64,000 nt of DNA. Source: Pedobacter sp. AJM (GTDB lineage Bacteria; Bacteroidota; Bacteroidia; Sphingobacteriales; Sphingobacteriaceae). The notes under the pieces are model-generated. The model had not been told where the DNA came from. It saw nothing but the letters and a program-made list of their open reading frames with translations, and searched no databases. The DNA is taken from NCBI RefSeq assembly GCF_002197755.1, contig NZ_NHOT01000009.1:62001-126000 (forward strand), in the 5' to 3' direction. Made by a program: the position numbers and the translations under genes. Positions 1-8,642 of this stretch are shown here, piece after piece; the stretch's first letter is position 1; the number at the start of each line of letters is the position of its first letter.

Positions 1-1755
1 AGTTCTGTTGTCTTAAATCCCTTAATGGATATTAATTATAATACCATTAACAACAGAAATAAGAACTTTAATTTAAGGAACAACACCACCATTCGTTACG
101 ACTATAGTAAGTCGCTATGGTTCACCGGTGCATTGGGCATCACCAAAGTGAACGGTACGATAGATAATTTCTACTCCGCTTTAGACAGCCGTTTTAATGG
201 CATTTCAGATATAAGTGCAAGAGGTACCTATTCGAAAGACAATAGTGATGCTTTTACCATGGATGGCACAGGTGCTGTGAACTACAACAAGAATTTTGGA
301 AAGCACGGTGTTACCGTGTATGCAGGATTCAGGCTTGCCAGCACCAAATTCAATTCATATAACGTAACAACGCAGGGTTTCCCTTTCGATCGTCTGGATA
401 ACATCCTTTTTGCCGCACAGTATATGGACAGCAGGCCTACCGGAACTGAAAGTACAATTAACAACCTTTCCTATACAGGAAGTGCGAACTACTCTTATGA
501 TAACCGGTATTTTACCGATTTTACCTATACAAGAGATGGTTCTTCTGCTTATGGAGTAAATAATAAATTCGGTAATTTCTGGTCTGCAGGTTTAGGATGG
601 AACATTAACAATGAAAAATTCCTGAAGGATAGCAAAACAATTAACCTTTTGAGGATTCGCGGTAGTTACGGTTCTACAGGTACATCTGTACAGGATCCTT
701 ATGCTGCACAATTCAGATATAACCTGGGTACGTCCACAGGTTATTTCGGTGAAGTAGGGGCTTTTCCCGGCGCATTGGGCAACCCGAACCTGAGCTGGCA
801 GCAGGTACTGAAATCGAATATTGGTATTGCTTCCGCATTTCTGGATAACCGTTTAACTTTCAATGCAGAATTTTATAATGAAGTCACGCAGAATGCGCTG
901 ACCACAGTTTCGCTGGCACCCAGTACTGGTTTCCCTTCGTACACCGAAAATTTAGGTAAGATTCAGAACAGGGGAATGCAAGTCGACCTCGGTTATACCA
1001 TATTATCTAACCCTCGTAAAGGTTTAAAATGGAATGTTTCAGTGAACGCAGCCACTAACAAATCGGTATTGAAAGAACTTTCAGGTAAGCTTAAAGCCCT
1101 TAACGCCGCATTAAATAAGAATAACGCTGATCAAACAACCGAAAATGTACAATTTATTGAAGGACAATCAACCACAGCCATTTATGCGGTGAGGTCACTG
1201 GGTATTGATCCGGTTACCGGTCAGGAAGTTTACCTGAAAGCAGATGGTACCCCAACCTTTGTATGGGACGTTAATGATAAAACCTATGTTGGCGATACAC
1301 GTCCTAAATGGACAGGTGCCATCAATTCAAATTTCCTGTATGCAGGTTTTGCCTTAAATTTTAGCTTCAATTATAATTATGGTGCTGACCTGTATAACAG
1401 TACGTTATTAAATAGGGTGGAGGCTGTAGATGCACGTAACAACGTAGACCGCAGAGCCTACGACCTGGGCTGGACCGGACCCGGAAGTTTGAGCCCTTAC
1501 CGCAGAATTACAACCTTCCCGACACCAACAAAGCTTACCTCACGCTTTGTTCAACGCGATAATAACATTCAGCTCAGTTCCATAAACTTGAGTTATCAGT
1601 TCAAAACCACATTTGTAAAAAAATTAGGTTTACAGAACCTTAGCGTGAGTGCCACAACGAATAACCTGGGCACTTTTAGTTCAATTGAAATTGAACGTGG
1701 TACAGATAATCCTTTTGCCAGAGAATATACATTTGGTTTAAGTGCAAGATTTTAA
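1..1755 (+). CDS. SusC-like TonB-dependent outer-membrane receptor, C-terminal part (cut by window edge)
   Basis: The reading frame is open from base 1, so the apparent start at 25 is internal and the gene begins outside the window. The 584 visible residues are beta-barrel sequence of a SusC/RagA-type transporter: alternating aromatic strands, the barrel motif TRDGSSAYG near codon 180, and a C-terminal FGLSARF ending in an aromatic residue as outer-membrane barrels do. SusC proteins form the TonB-energised channel under a SusD lid and import oligosaccharides or peptides. The plug and carboxypeptidase-regulatory-like domains must lie upstream. It is followed after 26 nt by a SusD gene and three lipoprotein or thioredoxin genes in one operon. 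The substrate cannot be read from this portion. Confidence 0.93.
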   Translation, partial: SSVVLNPLMDINYNTINNRNKNFNLRNNTTIRYDYSKSLWFTGALGITKVNGTIDNFYSALDSRFNGISDISARGTYSKDNSDAFTMDGTGAVNYNKNFGKHGVTVYAGFRLASTKFNSYNVTTQGFPFDRLDNILFAAQYMDSRPTGTESTINNLSYTGSANYSYDNRYFTDFTYTRDGSSAYGVNNKFGNFWSAGLGWNINNEKFLKDSKTINLLRIRGSYGSTGTSVQDPYAAQFRYNLGTSTGYFGEVGAFPGALGNPNLSWQQVLKSNIGIASAFLDNRLTFNAEFYNEVTQNALTTVSLAPSTGFPSYTENLGKIQNRGMQVDLGYTILSNPRKGLKWNVSVNAATNKSVLKELSGKLKALNAALNKNNADQTTENVQFIEGQSTTAIYAVRSLGIDPVTGQEVYLKADGTPTFVWDVNDKTYVGDTRPKWTGAINSNFLYAGFALNFSFNYNYGADLYNSTLLNRVEAVDARNNVDRRAYDLGWTGPGSLSPYRRITTFPTPTKLTSRFVQRDNNIQLSSINLSYQFKTTFVKKLGLQNLSVSATTNNLGTFSSIEIERGTDNPFAREYTFGLSARF

Positions 1756-1781
1756 GTTCAAAAAAACATATTCATATCCCA

Positions 1782-3215
1782 ATGAAAAGAACAACATTAA
1801 TTATAGGAATCCTGGCAATAGTTGCGGTGTTTTCCGGTTGTAAGAAATTTTTGGATGTAACGCCGAAAACGAGTCTGGCTGAAGAACAGCTGTATACTTC
1901 AGAAGTTGGCTTTCAACAGGCTTTGTCGGGTGTTTACGGAAAACTGGCCGGAACTAATCTTTACGGAGATAACCTGTCTATGGGCTTCGTTTCTGCCCTG
2001 GCACAAAATTATTCAACACTCAATATCAGTGCAGCCGTTTCGCTGCAACAAACACAACTTCTTAACTACGCTTCAACGGAAGTAATAAATTATACCGATT
2101 CCATCTGGTCTTCCAGTTATAGTGCAATTGCCGCTGCGAATAAGATAATTGCAAATACCGCAATAAACCGTTCTGTGTTAAGCAATAATTCATATGCACA
2201 GCTGCGCGGCGAAGCCTTGGCCTTAAGGGCATTTTTACATTTTGATTTATTGCGTATGTTCGGTCCGGAGTACACGGCAGGTGCAAACCTGAAGGCCATC
2301 CCTTATAAAAAAGATGTAAACGAAAATGCAATTATTCCTTCTACAACTGCTGATGTGGTTAAATTTGCATTAGCCGACTTGAAAGAAGCAGCAGATTTAC
2401 TACAACCGGTCGACCCGATCGTGACCAGCGATTTAAGAAGCAGACGAAATAAGCTGAATTATTACGGCGTAAAAGCACTGGAAGCCAGAATAAGACTATA
2501 CAGTGGTGATAAATCAGGTGCTGCTGCAGCAGCAAATGTAGTAATCAGTTCAGGTAAATATGCATTCGTAACCCAGGCTGCGGCCGGTGCCATTAGTTCA
2601 GGTTTAACCGTACGAGACCGACTATATTTCAATGAACAGGTATTTATGATCCGGGTTAGGGATATATTGCCTACTGTACAACGCTATTTCCGGTTTAGAG
2701 GTAGTTTAGATCAAAGTCTTACGCGTAGCCCTGCTAACTTTGCTACGCTGTATGAAACTTCATCCGGCGGCGGTTCAGACATCAGGTACGTTTACCGTAT
2801 CGAACAGGATGGCGGAAATTTATTCCCTTCTAAATTCTGGCAAGCCTCCGATGCTACCACTACAATTAGTGACAACTTACTGGATCAGTATGTTCCAGGC
2901 ATACGCCTTGCAGAAATGTATTATATCCTCGCTGAAACAGCGGAAACACCGGCTGCAGGTGTGAGCTATTTAAATACAGTGCGTCAAAACAGGGGCATCT
3001 CTAACTTGGCAACAACCATTACAGCTACAGATCTTACCGCTGCAATCACTAAGGAATACCAGAAAGAATTTTATGCAGAAGGACAGTTGTTTTTCTACTA
3101 TAAACGTATTAAGGCAACGAGAATGCAGTTTCGCAACATCAATATGACACCGGCGGACTACAAACTACCTATTCCAGATAGAGAACTTCAATTTAATCCG
3201 AATTATGGAAACTAA
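1782..3215 (+). CDS. SusD/RagB-family nutrient-binding lipoprotein
   Basis: 477 aa. The N terminus is a lipoprotein signal with the lipobox ending at Cys20 (VFSGCKKF), followed by the SusD-typical stretch FLDVTPKTSLAEEQLYTS. The body has the TPR-like helices of the family (around LRGEALALRAFLHFDLLRMF, residues 145-165) and a C-terminal RagB/SusD segment ending in IPDRELQFNPNYGN. SusD proteins cap the SusC channel at the cell surface and bind the ligand. The gene sits 26 nt behind the SusC gene and 13 nt before the preferred start of the next lipoprotein, so it is part of the same transcript. At 477 aa it is shorter than many sugar-binding SusD proteins; the ligand is unknown. Confidence 0.93.
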   Translation: MKRTTLIIGILAIVAVFSGCKKFLDVTPKTSLAEEQLYTSEVGFQQALSGVYGKLAGTNLYGDNLSMGFVSALAQNYSTLNISAAVSLQQTQLLNYASTEVINYTDSIWSSSYSAIAAANKIIANTAINRSVLSNNSYAQLRGEALALRAFLHFDLLRMFGPEYTAGANLKAIPYKKDVNENAIIPSTTADVVKFALADLKEAADLLQPVDPIVTSDLRSRRNKLNYYGVKALEARIRLYSGDKSGAAAAANVVISSGKYAFVTQAAAGAISSGLTVRDRLYFNEQVFMIRVRDILPTVQRYFRFRGSLDQSLTRSPANFATLYETSSGGGSDIRYVYRIEQDGGNLFPSKFWQASDATTTISDNLLDQYVPGIRLAEMYYILAETAETPAAGVSYLNTVRQNRGISNLATTITATDLTAAITKEYQKEFYAEGQLFFYYKRIKATRMQFRNINMTPADYKLPIPDRELQFNPNYGN

Positions 3216-3228
3216 TCAAACGCGTATT

Positions 3229-3963
3229 ATGAAATATTTATTATATATAATGATAGTGGTCTGTCTTTTTTCATGTAAGAAAGAAACCGTTGAGACCTAT
3301 CAGGGAAAGGATGGCGTGAGTTTCTTTGCCTACACTTTCGAACTTTTACATACCACAGCTGTTAGAAATTACTCTTTTGCCTTACAGGCAACTCAAAAGC
3401 AGAGGGATACCCTATTTATACCCATGCGCATTACCGGGAAGCTAACCGATCAGCCACGTACGGTAATGTTGAAAACGGCTCAGGGAACAACCGCTACCGC
3501 GGGAGTAGACTTTGAGCTGAAAGAATTCACCGTTCCGGCAGGCGCATCGAAATTTGATTATCCCCTGATATTACTCAATTCTGCTGGAATGGCCAAAAAT
3601 GTGTACAGAATTGTATTGGAGCCAGCAGAAACTAAAGACTTTATTTTGGGTACTTTGGGCCAGACTCCAAGGACCAACACTACCCAGCCGGAGGAAAACT
3701 TCAGATACCTGAAGGTAGATGTAACCAGCCAGTACATCGAACCAGCTTATTGGATCTACCTCCTTCAGGATTTCGGGGAATTCAGTGCCGTAAAATACAA
3801 GTTCATGGTGAAGACATTAGGTATTACTGATTTTAATTACGATAAAATTGGTTCTGATGGTTTATTGAATTTTCCGGTTACACTAAGGAATGCACTGGCC
3901 GCTTATGAGGCTGCAAATGGTCCATTGTTAGATGAGAACGGTCAGGAAATATCGTTCCCTTAA
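3229..3963 (+). CDS. DUF4843-type lipoprotein of a SusC/D operon
   Basis: I place the start at 3229. From there the protein opens with a clean lipoprotein signal (MKYLLYIMIVVCLFSC, Cys16), whereas the upstream ATG at 3205 adds eight hydrophilic residues and overlaps the SusD stop. The 244-aa protein has no catalytic motif. A beta-rich segment with RDTLFIPMRITG, AGVDFELKEFTVPAG and VYRIVLEPAE resembles the DUF4843 family that commonly sits third in SusC/SusD operons; this is recall of the family pattern, not a search. It is probably a surface or periplasmic accessory of the uptake system. The next gene, a PKD-like lipoprotein, follows after 11 nt. Confidence 0.75.
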   Translation: MKYLLYIMIVVCLFSCKKETVETYQGKDGVSFFAYTFELLHTTAVRNYSFALQATQKQRDTLFIPMRITGKLTDQPRTVMLKTAQGTTATAGVDFELKEFTVPAGASKFDYPLILLNSAGMAKNVYRIVLEPAETKDFILGTLGQTPRTNTTQPEENFRYLKVDVTSQYIEPAYWIYLLQDFGEFSAVKYKFMVKTLGITDFNYDKIGSDGLLNFPVTLRNALAAYEAANGPLLDENGQEISFP

Positions 3964-3974
3964 TTTAAAATATT

Positions 3975-5411
3975 ATGCATTTAAAATACTTTTTAAAGCT
4001 CAGTCCAGTTTTTATTGTCATTATGCTGGCATTTGCTGCCTGTAAAAAAGACAATCAATCGTTTAAATATGATCAAATCAACGACATTAAAATAACTGAT
4101 GCAACGATAGCTTTTACGGTTTCTCAACTGGATTCATTAATCATCACGCCAACTTTGTCGCAAACAATGCCCGAAGGTGATTCATTTACCTATAGCTGGA
4201 AACTTAATACAGCAACAGATACAACAACAATTGCTACAACAAAAAATCTCCGCATCAAAGTAACATTAAGCCCTGGCCTTTATCCGGTAATATACAAAGT
4301 GAGGAGCAATAGAAATGGTATTTATACGCTAAAGCAATATACCATCACTGTCAACGGCGCCTATCCGGACGGCTGGTATGTTCTTAACAGTAAGGATGGA
4401 AAAGGCAAAGCTTCTTTGATTCGTACGGATGATGTGATTTTTGATAACCCAATGGAAGTAGCCAATAATAAAACCTATCCGGGGAAACCATTAGCCTTAT
4501 ATAATTTTGCAAAAGGTAGCTTCTTTTATTATTTCACTGACCAAAATGTGTATCGCTTTAACATGAATGACTGGTTGGAACTTGGTGATAGAAGTTCGAT
4601 ACTTCCGGGATTGGCAACACCACTTCCATTTAAGGCAGCACCGGCATTTATAATGAATACCTCAAAATTTGAGCAGTATGTTGTCGCAGATGGTAATTTA
4701 TATGTTGGCGTTTCAGGAACAAACGCGGAGAATCTGAAGCCTTTATCACAACGCATTCCCGGTAATTATGATTTATTCCCGGGCGTTTTCCCCGGCAATT
4801 TTAACACCACCTATTTTTATGATAATACAACAATGAGTTTTATGGAGATGGGCATATTGTCAAGAGTTCTACAACCGTCTCGTGCAACACCATCTAGGCC
4901 TTTCGATATGGCAAATGTGGGTAAGAAAATGATAGCCTATGATCGTGGGGTAACAACCTTATCTCAGGAAGGAATTGAGTGGTATTACATCATGGAAGAT
5001 AATAACGGCCGTTACCTGATGTCCCTGACTGGTGACTCTGATAATAGTTTCCCTGGAGTTAATCAAAAAATGATGAACAGTCCGGAAATAGGTAGTGCAA
5101 CGAACTTTGCAACCTCATCTATTTTAAAACAACTCTATTACACGGTTGGCAATAGGGTTTATTTGTACGACATGCTTGCAAACGCCGCACGTCTGATTTA
5201 CACTTTCCCGGCAGGCTATGCAATTAAAGACATTGAAATGTTGCGTAGTACCAGTAAACAATTGGTGATTGGCGTGAACAACGGTACGGCTGGTGAAGTG
5301 TATTACTTCAGCATCAATGGCCAGGGCGAATTTACCAATGCTACTTTTGCTAAGAAATTTACAGGCTTTGGTGAAATTATACAAATAGCACCTGCCAGAC
5401 AGAACCTGTAG
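3975..5411 (+). CDS. PKD-like family lipoprotein
   Basis: 478 aa with a lipoprotein signal ending at Cys23 (AFAACKKD). Residues about 30-125 look like tandem Ig/PKD-like beta modules (SFTYSWKLN, GLYPVIYKVRS, LKQYTITVNG), and the rest is beta-rich with repeated YFYDN- and VYLYDM-like strands, compatible with a propeller-like C-terminal domain. Operons of the form SusC, SusD, DUF4843, PKD-like and TlpA recur in Bacteroidota. In that setting such proteins are thought to be surface accessory or ligand-binding proteins, but no reaction is known. It starts 11 nt after the preceding gene and is followed after 40 nt by the TlpA gene. Family assignment is moderately sure; function is not known. Confidence 0.72.
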   Translation: MHLKYFLKLSPVFIVIMLAFAACKKDNQSFKYDQINDIKITDATIAFTVSQLDSLIITPTLSQTMPEGDSFTYSWKLNTATDTTTIATTKNLRIKVTLSPGLYPVIYKVRSNRNGIYTLKQYTITVNGAYPDGWYVLNSKDGKGKASLIRTDDVIFDNPMEVANNKTYPGKPLALYNFAKGSFFYYFTDQNVYRFNMNDWLELGDRSSILPGLATPLPFKAAPAFIMNTSKFEQYVVADGNLYVGVSGTNAENLKPLSQRIPGNYDLFPGVFPGNFNTTYFYDNTTMSFMEMGILSRVLQPSRATPSRPFDMANVGKKMIAYDRGVTTLSQEGIEWYYIMEDNNGRYLMSLTGDSDNSFPGVNQKMMNSPEIGSATNFATSSILKQLYYTVGNRVYLYDMLANAARLIYTFPAGYAIKDIEMLRSTSKQLVIGVNNGTAGEVYYFSINGQGEFTNATFAKKFTGFGEIIQIAPARQNL

Positions 5412-5451
5412 ACTCCAATTGAATTTTAAATAATTATTTAACATATACATT

Positions 5452-6627
5452 ATGAAAAAAATAGTCCTGCTCCTAGCAATTCTGGCTATAGGAAAGTCTG
5501 CATTTACCCAGCAGGCGCAACCGGCTTATAAGGCAAGTCTTGATTCTTTGAAGATCTTCATCGATCTTTCAAAAAAAGAGGCCATTCTTAATCGCCTGGT
5601 CAAGGCCCATCCGAAAGATAATTTTGACCCATCCAGGGCTATATTGGTTGATAACTTTGTGATTGCAAAAAACTCAGCTAAGGCTTTACATTATTTCAAC
5701 CAGATTCAACAAACCGCACGGATCATGTATGTGGAAAACGTTGCAACAGGGATAATGGCTTACGATCTGAAAGCTGCTGAAACATTGCTTGGACAAGAAT
5801 TGAATAACCCAAAAAATGCGAAAGAGGAGCGGTTGTACCTATTACAGCTGTATAGTCAGGTAATGGATAAAATGGGCAATCACGCCAAAGCTTTTGCCGC
5901 CATTAAGGAGTGCTATGAGCAGGCGACCAGGAAAAGTGCAGGCTTGACCGCACAATATTATTATTTGATGAGCAAAACAGGCCGGTACCAGGAAGCACTT
6001 CCGGAGCTGGAAAAAGCAGTTTTGTCAGGCTTGGCTAATGATGATTATAAAAATGAACTGAAAAATGCTTATGAGAACATTCATCCGGGAAAAGATTCAA
6101 ATGTTTACCTGGCTGCTTTAACCAAGCAGTTTGACGACAAATATAAGGCAGAAATAGCAGCCAAAATGATAGGAGAGCAGGCACCTGAATTTAAAGTCAA
6201 AGATATAAATGGTAAAGAAGTATCCTTATCAGACTTTAAGGGAAAGACCATTGTGCTTGATTTTTGGGCAACCTGGTGCGGACCTTGTAAAAAATCACTT
6301 CCGGCGATGCAAATGATGGTTAACAAATATAAAAACGACCCAACGGTAAAGTTTTTGTTTATACACACCTGGGAAACGGTTTCAGACCCAAAATATGATG
6401 CGGTAAACTATTTATTGACCCATAACCTGGATTTGCCTTTGTATATGGATACTAAAGATCCCGTTACAAAAAAGAATCCTGCAGTATCGTCATTTGACGT
6501 ATCGGGAATCCCCGCAAAGTTTATTATTGATGGCAATGGTAAAATACGCTTTAAGGAACTTGGATTGCTTTGGCCAAATGAGGTAGCCGTCAGACAACTT
6601 TCAACCATGATAGAGATATCGAGGTAA
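5452..6627 (+). CDS. TlpA-family thioredoxin-fold protein with long N-terminal helical region
   Basis: 391 aa. A signal peptide (MKKIVLLLAILAIGKSAFTQ) is followed by about 210 residues of TPR-like helices. A TlpA/AhpC-type thioredoxin domain starts near residue 240 (GEQAPEFKVKDINGKEVSLS) and carries the redox motif WCGPC with Cys276 and Cys279. It probably reduces or isomerises disulfides in the periplasm or outer-membrane space. It is the last gene of the SusC/D operon and ends just before a strong terminator. The thioredoxin domain is nearly the same as that of the protein at 53783-55261, which also closes a SusC/D operon, while the helical regions differ. The partner protein is unknown. 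Confidence 0.88.
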   Translation: MKKIVLLLAILAIGKSAFTQQAQPAYKASLDSLKIFIDLSKKEAILNRLVKAHPKDNFDPSRAILVDNFVIAKNSAKALHYFNQIQQTARIMYVENVATGIMAYDLKAAETLLGQELNNPKNAKEERLYLLQLYSQVMDKMGNHAKAFAAIKECYEQATRKSAGLTAQYYYLMSKTGRYQEALPELEKAVLSGLANDDYKNELKNAYENIHPGKDSNVYLAALTKQFDDKYKAEIAAKMIGEQAPEFKVKDINGKEVSLSDFKGKTIVLDFWATWCGPCKKSLPAMQMMVNKYKNDPTVKFLFIHTWETVSDPKYDAVNYLLTHNLDLPLYMDTKDPVTKKNPAVSSFDVSGIPAKFIIDGNGKIRFKELGLLWPNEVAVRQLSTMIEISR

Positions 6628-6664
6628 AGTTAGGCAGCCCAATATGGCTGAACCATACTTTATT

Positions 6665-6700
6665 AAACCCTCATATGCCGAATGGTATATGAGGGTTTTT
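6665..6700 (+). terminator. Rho-independent terminator of the first SusC/D operon
   Basis: A perfect 12-bp stem (6665-6676 with 6687-6698) around a 10-nt loop, its 3' arm running into a T tract, 37 nt after the TlpA stop codon. Confidence 0.92.
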
Positions 6701-6879
6701 CTTTATGAATTAAATGTAAGTATGTATTTATCTTTATCCAGGTGGATGATTTCCTTTAATGCAAAATAGCATCTTTAACAGATTTTTTGCCGCTTTCTGA
6801 ATAAATTATCTTAGATAACCATATTTTAGCCAATTGCTAAAAGTTAGCATACTTATGTTTTGCCATGAATTTCCCTTAA

Positions 6880-6911
6880 CTGTCATTTTATTGCTGTTAC
6901 TTTCATGACAG
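6880..6911. promoter_or_regulatory. Possible operator upstream of the MFS pump
   Basis: A 7-bp perfect inverted repeat, CTGTCAT (6880-6886) and ATGACAG (6905-6911), separated by 18 bp and lying about 100 bp before the pump start. The symmetry suits a dimeric repressor. No regulator gene adjoins it, so the assignment is speculative. Confidence 0.3.
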
Positions 6912-7013
6912 ATATTTTTGTGTTTATTTTGCCATAAAGCGATTAGCGGGAAGCTTGATCAAAAGCGTACTCAATTAAGGAGAGAAGTGGCTTAGCCGGA
7001 TAAAAAGTTAACT

Positions 7014-8414
7014 ATGATTCAGAATTTATCTATTAAAGAAATAGAAACTACCAAAAAGGTCTTGCCCATGATATTGGCCACTGCAATTTTTATGCAGATG
7101 CTTGATTCAACAATCCTGAATACCTCTCTTCCGTCCATTGCGAAAGATCTGAATGAATCTCCGCTCAATATGCAAAATGCAATCATTGGTTATGTACTTA
7201 CGCTAGCTGTTTTTATGCCGGTTAGTGGTTTTCTCTCAGATAAATTCGGTACCAAAAAGATATTTATTTTTGCCCTCACACTCTTTAGTGTGGGATCGCT
7301 TTTTTGCTCGCTCTCCGGCAGTCTGACACAATTGGTCATTTCCAGAATGATACAGGGGGTAGGTGGAAGTCTGATGACGCCGGTTGGAAAACTGGCTTTG
7401 GTAAAGACCTTTCCAAAAAAAGATTTATTGAAAGCTATCAATTTCGCGATCATCCCTGCCCTCATCGGGCCGGTATTGGGCCCCCTGGTTGGGGGTTACA
7501 TGGTAGATTATCTCTCTTGGCACTGGATTTTTCTGATCAACATTCCCATGGGCCTGGCGGGCATTTTTCTGAGCTTACGGTATATGCCAGACTATCGCTC
7601 CCCTGTAATTGATTTTGATTTAAGGGGCTTTCTCATTTTTGCCGCAGCTTCATTATTGCTTTCCATCTCTCTTGAATTATTTGGAAACGCACATTATATT
7701 ACACCCGCCCTTGCCATTCTGTTATTTGGTATGGTGATGTTGTATTTCTACTATCGGCATGCTACAACAGATAACAATCCTATTTTCCCTATCAACCTGT
7801 TTAAGGTTAGAACATTCAGGGTAGGGATACTGGGCAATCTGGCGACCAGGCTGGGCATCAGTTCTATACCGCTTCTATTGCCCATGATGATCCAGATTGC
7901 CTATGGCCAGTCTGCTGTAATCTCTGGCTGGATTGTGGCTCCAATGGCATTAACGGCAATTATTGCAAAATCAACAGTAATAAAAATTCTGAATAAATTT
8001 GGTTACAGAACCACATTGATGGCGAATACCTTTATCATTGGTGTTTTGATCTGCTTTATGGCTATACCCGCAACTGGAGCGTCCATCTATTATTATGTAC
8101 CCATTATTGCCGTATTGGGATTTTTCAACTCCATACAGTTCACCGCGATGAACACCATTTCGATTGCAGATTTGCGTGAATATCATACCAGCAGTGGCAA
8201 TTCTTTGATTTCAGTGAATCAGCAGCTGGCTATTGGATTTGGTGTTGCCTTTGGACTGATCGTGCTGAAGGCATTCAGGGGGGATGTAAAACTGATACAT
8301 GATGACATCCATTATGCGTTCAGGTATACTTTCCTGGTAGTAGGCATTTTGACAATTTTATCTGGTTTTATCTTTCGAAGACTGCATTTTAAAGACGGTG
8401 AGAATTTAAAATAA
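7014..8414 (+). CDS. DHA2-family MFS multidrug efflux transporter, MdtD-like
   Basis: 466 aa, hydrophobic throughout and consistent with 14 membrane helices. The DHA2 hallmarks are present: helix 1 MLDSTILNTSLPSIAKDL, the loop motif SGFLSDKFGTKKIFI, RMIQGVGGSLMTPVGKLAL, and the antiporter motif around IPALIGPVLGPLVGGYMVD with WHWIFLINIPMG after it. The pattern closely follows E. coli MdtD as I recall it. It should export small toxic molecules with proton antiport. It is a single-gene unit with its own upstream region. No membrane-fusion protein or outer-membrane partner is adjacent, so it probably acts alone in the inner membrane. Its substrate is not predictable. Confidence 0.88.
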   Translation: MIQNLSIKEIETTKKVLPMILATAIFMQMLDSTILNTSLPSIAKDLNESPLNMQNAIIGYVLTLAVFMPVSGFLSDKFGTKKIFIFALTLFSVGSLFCSLSGSLTQLVISRMIQGVGGSLMTPVGKLALVKTFPKKDLLKAINFAIIPALIGPVLGPLVGGYMVDYLSWHWIFLINIPMGLAGIFLSLRYMPDYRSPVIDFDLRGFLIFAAASLLLSISLELFGNAHYITPALAILLFGMVMLYFYYRHATTDNNPIFPINLFKVRTFRVGILGNLATRLGISSIPLLLPMMIQIAYGQSAVISGWIVAPMALTAIIAKSTVIKILNKFGYRTTLMANTFIIGVLICFMAIPATGASIYYYVPIIAVLGFFNSIQFTAMNTISIADLREYHTSSGNSLISVNQQLAIGFGVAFGLIVLKAFRGDVKLIHDDIHYAFRYTFLVVGILTILSGFIFRRLHFKDGENLK

Positions 8415-8465
8415 GCCGACAGTGACCTGGATTTGTTTAAGTTTTGGCTTTTAAGCATTCATTTT

Positions 8466-8592
8466 ATGCTAGCAATCTTTACAGTAAGGATTGCCAGCAT
8501 GATAGATTGCTTCGTCCTTCCTTTGGAGCCTATCAATGCTAACCTGTCGAAGGACTTATGAAAAAGTTCTTCGACAGGCTCAACGTGACGAG
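8466..8592. repeat. REP-like palindromic element between convergent genes
   Basis: Two hairpins occur back to back: 8466-8500 (15 bp with one mismatch and one G-T pair, loop ACAGT) and 8543-8578 (perfect arms CCTGTCGAAG and CTTCGACAGG, extendable by 5 bp with one wobble). The flank reads AGGCTCAACGTGACGAG, a wording typical of dispersed Bacteroidota intergenic repeats. It lies between the ends of the MFS pump gene and the fructan operon and may also act as a bidirectional transcription stop. Confidence 0.6.
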
Positions 8593-8642
8593 TCTTAATA
8601 AAAATTAATAATCATGTTAAAGCTTTTTTCGTAGCACAGGGC

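Larger units (their letters stand above)
6628..7013. other. Intergenic region before the MFS pump gene
   Basis: 386 bp without a credible ORF. It holds the operon terminator at 6665-6700 and, nearer the pump gene, an inverted repeat CTGTCAT/ATGACAG at 6880-6911. AT-rich sequence with TTTTG and TTATTTTG near 6915-6931 may carry the pump promoter, but no box fits the Bacteroidota consensus exactly. Confidence 0.6.

Noticed and set aside
5124..5450. A 108-aa minus-strand ORF.
   Set aside because: It lies antisense to the PKD-like lipoprotein gene, with a poor composition and no supporting context.
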